The translations under genes and the position numbers were made by a program. A stretch of DNA of 64,000 nt from UBA3839 sp963627995 (lineage in GTDB: Bacteria > Bacteroidota > Bacteroidia > Bacteroidales > Bacteroidaceae), in the NCBI GenBank assembly GCA_963627995.1, contig CAVGCV010000002.1, positions 124,001-188,000 on the forward strand, in the 5' to 3' direction. Positions 54,569-62,700 of the stretch are shown in pieces. Below the pieces are notes generated by a model that was given only the letters and a program-made list of their open reading frames with translations, was not told where the DNA came from and did no database searches. Numbering within the stretch: position 1 is the first letter of the stretch; every line of letters begins with the position of its first letter.

Positions 54569-56647
54569 ATGAAGAAGCCGGTTTCCAATCCAACCCTTTC
54601 CAAGCTCCGCTTCCAGAAGCCCCACACGGGCGGCGCGCTTCCCGCGCTGCTGTTCCTCGTCGCGCTGCTCATGGCGTGCGCCAACATCGGGACACCCGAC
54701 GGAGGCCCCTACGACGAGACGCCGCCCCGCGTGGTGCGCACGTCGCCCCGCTTCGGCGCGACGAGCACGAAAGCGACGAAAATCGTGTTGGAATTCGACG
54801 AGAACATCCAGCTGTCGAACGCCATGGACAAGGTGGTGATCTCGCCGCCACAGGCCAACCAGCCCGAAATCGAGGCGAGCGGAAAGAAAATCACCATCAG
54901 GCTCCGCGACTCGCTCGTGGCCAACGCCACCTACACAATCGACTTCTCCGACGCCATCTCCGACAACAACGAGGGAAACCCCATGGGCGACTACGCCTTC
55001 GCCTTCTCCACGGGCGAGACAGTGGACACGTTCCAAATGTCGGGGCACGTGCTGGACGCGTCGAACCTCGAGCCCATCAAGGGAATGCTCGTGGGGCTCT
55101 ACACGATGGAGGGCGACACGCCCCTGCCCGACAGCGTGTTCCGGACGAAGCCGTTCGAGCGCGTCTCGCGCACGGACAGCCGGGGACACTTCGTCATCAA
55201 GGGCGTCGCGCCGGGCAACTACCGCGTGTTCGCCCTGCAGGACCAAGACCAGAACTTCATGCTGAGCCAAAAGAGCGAGATGCTGGCCTTCAGCAGCCGC
55301 GTGGTGTCGCCATCGGCACAGCCCGACATCCGCCCCGACACCATCTGGCACGACTCCATCCACTACGACTCCATCATCCACACGCCCTACACCCACTTCT
55401 ACCCCGACGACATCGTCCTGCTCGCCTTTCAGGAAAGCAGGCAGAACCGCGCGCTCCTCAAGAGCGAGCGGCCGCAACTGGAGAAGTTCACGCTCTACTT
55501 CACCGCCCCCGACACCACGCTCCCCGTCATCCACGGCCTCAACTTCGACGCGGCCGACGCCTTTGTCATCGAGAAGAACGCCACGAACGACACCCTCACC
55601 TACTGGATTCGCGACTCGCTCATCTACAACAACGACAGCCTTGAGCTCGCGCTCACCTACCGGGCCACCGACACCCTCGGCCAGCTGCGGCCGCACACCG
55701 ACACGCTGACGCTCGCCTCGCGCGTCAGCTACGGGCGCGTGCAGAAGCAGAGGCAGCAGGCGTGGGAAGAATACGCCAAGCAATACCGCAAGGACTACAA
55801 GCAGGAGCAGAAGGAGAAGCGGAGGCAGGAGGAAGCCGAGGACGAGGAGGCCGGCGTGCCGAAAGCCGACAGGAAGAAGAAGCGGAAAGAAAAGATCGAC
55901 GACGAGGACATCGTGGTGCCGCCCATGCCCGAGAGCTTTCTGGAAGTGCGCGCGAGCCACACGTCCATGAGCCCCGACCAAAACTACACGATGACCTTTC
56001 CCGAGCCCATCGACACGGCCTACGCCACGTCGTTCCACTTCGCCGAGGTCATCGACACCACCGCCCACGAACGCCCGTTCCTGCTACAGCGCGTGGCGGG
56101 CAAGGTCAACGCCTACCGCCTCTACGCCGAGTGGCAGCCCGAGGCCGAGTACGAGCTGCGCATCGACACCGGCGCCGTGGTCAGCATCTACGGCAAGCGC
56201 ATGGCCGGCACGAAGCGCAGGCTGAAAATCAAGTCGCTCGACGAGTTCAGCACCCTCTTCGTGCGGCTCCAGCAGGCCGACCCGAGCGCCGTCGTGCAGC
56301 TCATCGACCAGTCCGACAAGGTGGTGAAGCAGTGCAAGGCCAAGAACGGCGCCGCCGACTTCTACTTCCTCAACCCCGGCGAGTACTACCTCCGCACGTA
56401 CTACGACCGCAACGGCGACGGCGAATGGACCACCGGCGAGTACGACGCCCGGCAGCAGGCCGAGGAAGTGTTCTACTATCCCGGCCGCCTCAACCTGCGC
56501 GCCCAGTGGGAAGTGACGCAGGACTGGAACCCCCGGCAGACGCCCGTCCCGCTCCAAAAGCCAAAGAGAATCACCAAACAGAAGCCCGACAGGGAACGCA
56601 CCACCCGCAGCCGCAATGCAGAACGCGAACGACAGAAACGAAAGTAG
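54569..56647 (+). CDS. Ig-like domain lipoprotein
   Basis: A 692-residue lipoprotein with an unusually long N-terminus; the lipobox is LLMAC near residue 37. An Ig-like (Big_5/SbsA) domain follows (TPPRVVRTSPRFGATSTKATKIVLEFDENIQL, residues 52-83), then a carboxypeptidase-regulatory-like beta domain (about 155-230). Residues 400-450 are a Lys/Glu-rich charged stretch. The C-terminal tail is very basic (RITKQKPDRERTTRSRN). Related proteins sit beside DUF3108 genes in Bacteroidales; function is unknown. Confidence 0.83.
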   Translation: MKKPVSNPTLSKLRFQKPHTGGALPALLFLVALLMACANIGTPDGGPYDETPPRVVRTSPRFGATSTKATKIVLEFDENIQLSNAMDKVVISPPQANQPEIEASGKKITIRLRDSLVANATYTIDFSDAISDNNEGNPMGDYAFAFSTGETVDTFQMSGHVLDASNLEPIKGMLVGLYTMEGDTPLPDSVFRTKPFERVSRTDSRGHFVIKGVAPGNYRVFALQDQDQNFMLSQKSEMLAFSSRVVSPSAQPDIRPDTIWHDSIHYDSIIHTPYTHFYPDDIVLLAFQESRQNRALLKSERPQLEKFTLYFTAPDTTLPVIHGLNFDAADAFVIEKNATNDTLTYWIRDSLIYNNDSLELALTYRATDTLGQLRPHTDTLTLASRVSYGRVQKQRQQAWEEYAKQYRKDYKQEQKEKRRQEEAEDEEAGVPKADRKKKRKEKIDDEDIVVPPMPESFLEVRASHTSMSPDQNYTMTFPEPIDTAYATSFHFAEVIDTTAHERPFLLQRVAGKVNAYRLYAEWQPEAEYELRIDTGAVVSIYGKRMAGTKRRLKIKSLDEFSTLFVRLQQADPSAVVQLIDQSDKVVKQCKAKNGAADFYFLNPGEYYLRTYYDRNGDGEWTTGEYDARQQAEEVFYYPGRLNLRAQWEVTQDWNPRQTPVPLQKPKRITKQKPDRERTTRSRNAERERQKRK

Positions 56648-57494
56648 CAGCCCGCGCCGCCACGCAGCCGCGGCAGCCGCGCTCCGCAGCCGCGCCGCCG
56701 TCCTCCTGCTCGCCCTCGCCCTTTCCGCCGCGCACGCCGCCGCCCAGTGCGAGCACGAGAACAAGGCGTTCTCACCCGGCGAGCAGCTCGACTACGACCT
56801 CTACTTCAACTGGAAGTTCATCTGGGTCAAGGCCGGGAGCGCGCACTACAAGATTGCCGCCGCCACCTACCGACAGGCCGAAGCCCTGCGCACCGACCTC
56901 ATCTTCAAGGGGAGCAAGCGGCTCAACGCCGTGTTCCCCATGCAGGACACCCTCGTCAGCTACACCACGCCGGCCCTCGCGCCCCTCTACTTCCGGAAGG
57001 GGTCGAACGAGGGCAAGCACTACACCGTCGACGAGGTGTGGTACAGCTACGAGGGCAACCGCAGCCGCGTGCAGCAGAAGTTCCTCGACCGCCACGGCAG
57101 CTGGCACGACACCAGCCACGAGTCCGACGAGTGCAACTACGACATGCTCTCCATCCTCAACGTCGCCCGCTCGTTCGACACCTCCGCCTACCGCGAGGGC
57201 CGCCGCATCCACTTCCCCATGGCCACGGGCAAGAAGGTGGAGCAGCAGACGCTCATCTACAAAGGGAAGAAGGACTTCAAGGCGAACGACGGCGTGACCT
57301 ACCGCTGCCTCGTGTTCTCCCTCCTCGACTACGACGTGCGCGACAAGGAAAAGGAGCTGCTCCGCTTCTACGTCACCGACGACGACAACCACCTGCCCGT
57401 GCGCATCGACTTCTACCTCCGCTTCGGGACGGCCAAGGCGTACTACACCCGCGGGAAGGGCCTTCGGCACCCCCAGAACGCCATCCAGCAGTAG
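56616..57494 (+). CDS. DUF3108 periplasmic protein
   Basis: A 292-residue secreted protein. The signal peptide is long and Arg/Ala-rich, ending AHAAAQ. The mature part matches DUF3108: FSPGEQLDYDLYFNWKFIWVKAGSAHYKI and FYVTDDDNHLPVRIDFYLRFGTAKAYY. The gene overlaps the end of the Ig-like lipoprotein by 32 bases; no later Met could start it before the conserved domain. The overlap implies translational coupling. Function is unknown. Confidence 0.83.
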   Translation: MQNANDRNESSSPRRHAAAAAALRSRAAVLLLALALSAAHAAAQCEHENKAFSPGEQLDYDLYFNWKFIWVKAGSAHYKIAAATYRQAEALRTDLIFKGSKRLNAVFPMQDTLVSYTTPALAPLYFRKGSNEGKHYTVDEVWYSYEGNRSRVQQKFLDRHGSWHDTSHESDECNYDMLSILNVARSFDTSAYREGRRIHFPMATGKKVEQQTLIYKGKKDFKANDGVTYRCLVFSLLDYDVRDKEKELLRFYVTDDDNHLPVRIDFYLRFGTAKAYYTRGKGLRHPQNAIQQ

Positions 57495-57522
57495 CGCCGC
57501 CCCGGCACACCACCCCCCGCCC

Positions 57523-58179
57523 ATGCTACTCCCCCACTACCACACCGGCCTCGTCGAGGCAGGCTGCGACGAAGCCGGACGCGGCTGCCTGGCCGGCAGC
57601 GTCTATGCCGCCGCCGTCATCCTGCCCGAGGACTACCGCAACGAGCGCCTCAACGACTCCAAGCAGCTCACCGCCCGCCAGCGCTACGCACTGCGCGGCG
57701 ACATCGAGCGCGACGCGCTGGCCTGGGCCATCGGCGTCGTCACCCCCGGCGAAATCGACCGCACCGACATCCTGCGCGCCAGCATCGAAGCCATGCACCG
57801 CGCCATCGGCGCGCTCGCCACGCGCCCCCAGGCGCTCATCATCGACGGCAACCGCTTCACCCCCTACCTCGCGCCCATGACCGACGGCACGCGCCGCCCC
57901 CTCCCCCACGCCACCATCGTCAAGGGCGACGCGAAGTACCTGTCCATCGCCGCCGCCTCCGTCCTGGCCAAGACCTACCGCGACGACTACATGCGCCAGC
58001 TCCACCAGCAGTACCCCCAGTACGGATGGGACCACAACGCCGGCTACCCCACGCGCGAGCACCGCGCGGCCATCGCCCTCCACGGCCCCACGCCCCACCA
58101 CCGCCGCACGTTCAACCTGCTCGGCGACGGACAGCTCCGCCTCGACTTCGGCCACGCGGACAGCAGCGGCAACCCGTAG
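57523..58179 (+). CDS. rnhB: Ribonuclease HII
   Basis: A 218-residue enzyme removing ribonucleotides from DNA. CDEAGRG holds D16 and E17; a further Asp lies in IIDGNRF, and KGDAKYLSIAAASVLAKTYRD holds the conserved Lys and last Asp. Length is typical. This is the second RNase H of the window, of a different type from the one at 13.8 kb. Confidence 0.95.
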   Translation: MLLPHYHTGLVEAGCDEAGRGCLAGSVYAAAVILPEDYRNERLNDSKQLTARQRYALRGDIERDALAWAIGVVTPGEIDRTDILRASIEAMHRAIGALATRPQALIIDGNRFTPYLAPMTDGTRRPLPHATIVKGDAKYLSIAAASVLAKTYRDDYMRQLHQQYPQYGWDHNAGYPTREHRAAIALHGPTPHHRRTFNLLGDGQLRLDFGHADSSGNP

Positions 58180-58197
58180 CCACACGCCCCACGCCAC

Positions 58198-59178
58198 ATG
58201 GAACACGACATCTTCGCGCGGCAGCTGCGCCTGCTCGAGCTCCTCGCCGGCAACACGCGCCTCACCACCGGCGACCTCGCCGCGCGCCTCGGCCTCTCGC
58301 GCCGCTCCGTCTACCGCTACCTGGAGATGTTCCGCGTCAGCGGATTCCACCTCTCGCGCCGCAACGGCGTGCACGCCATCGACTACTCCTCGCCCTTCAT
58401 CACCGCCCTCGCCGACAAGATGCGCCTCACCGCCGACGAGGTGGAGCTCATCGCGCAGCTGCTCGCACAAGCCGACGGCAACGCGCCGCTCGTGGCGCGC
58501 CTGCGGCAACGGTTCGGAAGCATCTACGCCGGCGGCGCCGCCGGAAGCAGCACGGCCGAGCGCCAGCACATCGCCGACAACACCGCCCTCCTGCAGCAGG
58601 CCGTGCGCGAACGGCGCAAGGCCGTCCTCCACGCCTACCACTCGCCCCACAGCCAGACCACGTCCGACCGCCTCGTCGAGCCGTTCAAGCTCGTCAGCCC
58701 CGGCGGCAGCGTGCGCTGCTACGAGCCCGCCGCGCACGCCTGCAAGACGTTCAAGGTGGCGCGCATCGGCGGGCGCGTGGAACTGCTGCGCGAGCACTGG
58801 GCCCACGCGGCGCGCCACATCACCTACTACACCGACCTCTTCGGCTTCTCCGCCGAGACCACCCACCGCGTCGTCCTGCGCCTCGGTCGCCTCGCCACAC
58901 GCATCCTCATCGAGGAGTACGGCGTCAGCCCCACGCAGCTCGTCATCGACGGCGACGACGGGCACATGCTCTACGCCCTCCGCGTGTGCAGCTACCAGGG
59001 CGTGGGCAGGTTCGTCCTCGGGCTCATCAACGACGTGCAGGTGGTGCAGGGCGACGGGCTCCGCAACTACCTCCGCCGGCAGCTCGCCGCCGCGCCCGCC
59101 GCCATCGGCAGCAACAGAAGCGCGAAGCCGTCGCCGGCGGCGCCCTCCCCCCGCGACACGCACGACGAGCCCGCATAG
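58198..59178 (+). CDS. WYL-domain transcriptional regulator
   Basis: A 326-residue regulator. The N-terminal helix-turn-helix (RLTTGDLAARLGLSRRSVYRYLEMF, residues about 20-44) binds DNA, and the middle and C-terminal parts form WYL (SDRLVEPFKLVSPGGSVRCYE) and WCX-like ligand-sensing domains. It begins 18 bases after rnhB. A row of three palindromes 127 bases downstream is a possible binding site. Confidence 0.85.
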   Translation: MEHDIFARQLRLLELLAGNTRLTTGDLAARLGLSRRSVYRYLEMFRVSGFHLSRRNGVHAIDYSSPFITALADKMRLTADEVELIAQLLAQADGNAPLVARLRQRFGSIYAGGAAGSSTAERQHIADNTALLQQAVRERRKAVLHAYHSPHSQTTSDRLVEPFKLVSPGGSVRCYEPAAHACKTFKVARIGGRVELLREHWAHAARHITYYTDLFGFSAETTHRVVLRLGRLATRILIEEYGVSPTQLVIDGDDGHMLYALRVCSYQGVGRFVLGLINDVQVVQGDGLRNYLRRQLAAAPAAIGSNRSAKPSPAAPSPRDTHDEPA

Positions 59179-59304
59179 CCCGCCCGTTCCCACGGCGCGG
59201 CGCGAAGCCGTCCCGGCAACAGCGCGCCGCCTTCCCACCCCCTCCGCGCCGTCCTGCCGCCCGCGGCGCGCACCCGCTCCGGCGGCGCCGCAGGCGGGCG
59301 GAAC

Positions 59305-59364
59305 TTCCAAGTACTTGAAAAATAATTTCCAAGTACTTGAAAAAATATTTCCAAGTACTTGGAA
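59305..59364. promoter_or_regulatory. Three palindromes CAAGTACTTG at 22-base spacing
   Basis: TTCCAAGTACTTGAAA at 59305, the same 16 bases at 59327, and TTCCAAGTACTTGGAA at 59349. The starts are exactly 22 bases apart, about two helical turns, so a dimeric regulator could bind three times on one DNA face. The site lies between the WYL regulator and the BspA-like gene; the rest of 59179-59574 shows no gene. Confidence 0.7.
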
Positions 59365-59574
59365 ATCCCGGCACACTGCGGAGGCGCGCAACCCGCTGCG
59401 CGCCAACGGGAAATCCCCTGTGCGCCTCCGCGGCAGTGCGGGTGCGGAAGACCGGTGCGGGAGGCGACGGGCCTATGAAACTATTGTATCGGAAATTGGT
59501 CGAAATGTATGTTTTTCAGGGGTGGCGATTTGCATTTCCCAAAGGTTTATATCCTCTGTTTGAGCGAATTTCCA

Positions 59575-59582
59575 TAACTTTG
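59575..59582 (+). promoter_or_regulatory. Promoter -7 box of the BspA-like gene
   Basis: TAACTTTG, about 145 bases before the ATG; no -33 element at the usual distance is clear. Confidence 0.55.
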
Positions 59583-59726
59583 CAGCAAGTTTCACAGGCT
59601 TGGCGCTCCCCTGCATCGGCGTGCCGGCACACGTATGGCCGGGGGAGAGGATTGGAACGGGGAACGCAACCGCCTGGCAAGGGGGACTTTACTACGATAA
59701 AAAACCATCCACACATATTATTCTTT
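59583..59726 (+). other. Long leader of the BspA-like gene
   Basis: About 140 untranslated bases, GC-rich and with a CGGCGTGCCGGC-type hairpin, then an A/T-rich run just before the ATG. I could not match it to a known riboswitch. Confidence 0.4.
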
Positions 59727-62700
59727 ATGCTTAGGAACTGCAACCTGCCCGGCGCCGGGCAGACCAGGCGCGGCCTTGTGGCGTGCCTGGCCATGCTGGT
59801 GCTGGCCTTCGCCACGACCGCGAAAGCCGACCCCGTGCTGTCGTCAGACGGCTATTATGAAATCGCCACGTACGACGACCTCCTGTGGTTCGCCGAACAG
59901 CTGAATCGGGACAACAGCATCAACGGACGGCTGACCGGCGACATCGAGATAGAGGACGAGTACTGGACGCCCATGGGCACGCTGACCAAGCCCTACAAGG
60001 GAAAGTTCGACGGAAGCAGCGGCAACATCTCGAACCTCGTCCTGAATCTACACTCTGGCACGGCCTGCGGACTGTTCGGCTATGCCGACGGGGCGACCAT
60101 CACGGGCGTCTACATCGACGAAGTCCGCCTTTACAACAGCGCAAAATCGAGCCCGCTGAGCTTCTACGGCGTCGGCACCGTCTGCGGCGTGGCGAAGAAC
60201 GGGACGACCGTCAAGGGGTGCGTCGTCAATTACGTCGCCATCGACATGGCCGGGCACAGCAAGTACGCGAACGTCTATTCGGTGGGCGGCGTCGTGGGCT
60301 ACTGCGAGTCCAGCTCCGTCAAGTACTGCCGGGCGGGCGGAAGCATCCTGACGAACAGCCAGTACGTGGGCGGCGTCGTGGGGCGGGCGAGCAGCTCCGA
60401 AATCACGGACTGCAAGCTGGTGAACTACGGGACCATGGTGTCGAAGGTGCAGGCGTCGCGCTATGCCGGCGGCATCGTCGGCCTCGTTGAGGAAAGGAGC
60501 GTGGAAAACACCGTCAGCAACTGCTTCGTGGAGAACGGCGTGACGGTGACGGCAACCGGCGACAGCACGCTGTGCGACACGCTGTGCGGCGGGGAGGCGT
60601 TCTCCAGCAATCCTCAGCGCGCTACGGACGGCTGGTTCGAGATTTACACGGCGGCGCAGCTCCACGCCTTCTCGCAGCTTGTCAACAGCAGCGAGGAGAG
60701 CACGGGCCTCATGGCCAGGCTGATGCGCGACATCGACCTGTCGGGCGGCACGTTCACGCCCATCGGCAAGAAGTCGAAGCCGTTCAAGGGGCAGCTCGAC
60801 GGACAGGGACACACCATCAGCGGGCTGCAGGTGGCCGACCAGGAATGCGCCGGCCTCGTCGGCAGCATGGCGGGCGGCGCCGTGCGGAGCCTGCGGCTCT
60901 ACAAGCCGACGCTGAGCAACAGCAACAGCTACGCGGGATTCGTCGCGGGCCACATGACCGTGTCGGACGCAGACTCGTGCGTCTTGGCGGGCTGCGAGGT
61001 GCAGGACGGACAGCTCGCCGACGGCGGGGGGACGAGGAGCTACGTGGGCGGCGTCGTCGGACGGGCCGACGGGGGCGCGCGGCTCGAGGACTGCTTGTTC
61101 CGCGGGACCGTCGCCACGACGGGTGCCAGCTACGTGGGCGGCATCGCCGGGTGCATCGACTCGGGCGCGGCGCTCATGCGGTGCTACACGGTGGGCGAGT
61201 CGTCCGTGAGCGGATACTCGAAGGTGGGCGGCATCGTGGGCTCCATCGAGGGGTCGGGAACCACGCTCACCGACTGCTTCGTCGACCGGGAGAGCGGAGA
61301 CGTGACGGTCTACACCAACGGAGAGGCGACACCGGATGCGATCATCTTTGCGGAGAACATCAGCGGGACGACGAACGGCTCGAAGACATACACGGAGAAC
61401 GGGCTGGTGTACGCGCTGACCGGCGCGACGGTGAGGACCGAGGATGGCGGCACGGCGAGCGTGGCGAAGGTGACCGGCGTGTCCGACAATTCGCAGACGT
61501 CGTTCCACGTCGTCAACGACATCGGCTCGTGGTACGACTACCAGACGACATACATAGAGGAGATTAAAGGTGCCGAGGAGCTCGACTTCATCGACAACAA
61601 CAGCACCATGCCCTGGGCGAAGGCGAGCAACTGGATTGGCATCACCATCAAGGACTACGCGTTCGGCAGCTCGTTCAAGAGCCTCTACATGCGCTACACG
61701 GTGTACGGCGCCGGCTACGTCGTGGGCAGCGGCAACGCGATGATGCTGCGGCCGACCGACGTGAAGCCCGAGGGCAAGGCGATGTTCGCCAACTGCCCGG
61801 ACGCGAAGGTGTACGTCGACTCCGAATACTACGAGGAGTTCTGCAACGACCCGAACTGGAAGGAGTACAAGAAGCACCTCGTCCCTGTCATCTGGATGCG
61901 CGGCGGCACCGACTTCACGGAGTACGGCGCGAAGTACCAGTACGACCGCAACCACAACGCGGCGGCAGACATCGTCAAGAAGAAAGGGTACGGCAACACG
62001 GACGTGTACATGCTGCACATCATCGGCGCGGACAACGACAAGATCAACAGCCAGGGCGGCACGCTCACCGTGTACAAGGACATCGGCGAGACCTACGCGT
62101 ACAACACGACGAAGATATGGGCCAGCTCGTTCAAGGGCAACACGAGCGTCAAGCGCGTGAAGTTCGAGGAAATCATGAGCAACGCGTCGGACACCTACTA
62201 CGACCTCGGCATCGCCATCGGCGACTCGGCCTTCGCCGGCTGCACGAACCTCGAGACCTTCGACGTGGTGCTCTCCTCGGACGAGGACAAGGACCACTAC
62301 GAGGCCATACTCCCCAGCCAGATGCCCATCGGCAAGGGCGTGTTCGCCGGCTGCCCCGAGGGCTTCAGGATTCGCGTGCAGAAGACGGTCTACGATGAGT
62401 TCGTCTACGACAAGACCTACGGGTGGGGCGAATACAAGGACCTCATCGAGGCCACGGACTTCAACTGGACCAACTTCACGGAGAAAGGGGTGACCTACTC
62501 CTACTACACGTCGGACGACGGGCAGACGCGCTACACCAACAAGGACACGCAGGCGATGGAGAACGTGGTGAAGCCGTGGGTCGGCCTGTACCGCGACTTC
62601 ACGTCCGAGAGCGTGCTGTGCCCCAACGCCAGCGAGAAGGTCTACTACCTGAAGGCGAGCGGCGTGGTCGACAGCGACATCGACAAGAACAGCGGCGAGC

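Noticed and set aside
52754..56068. Very long open frame on the minus strand (over 1,100 codons), with similar ones at 60048-63353 and 6859-9384
   Set aside because: They are antisense to genes with clear families, have no domain signature and are His/Arg/Val-rich, as expected when GC-rich codons remove stops from the opposite strand.
59305..59364. CRISPR array
   Set aside because: The repeats are only 16 bases with 6-base A/T spacers that resemble each other; no cas gene is near.
59583..59726. Riboswitch in the leader of the BspA-like gene
   Set aside because: Hairpins are present but I could not match conserved cores of cobalamin, TPP, SAM or preQ1 riboswitches.
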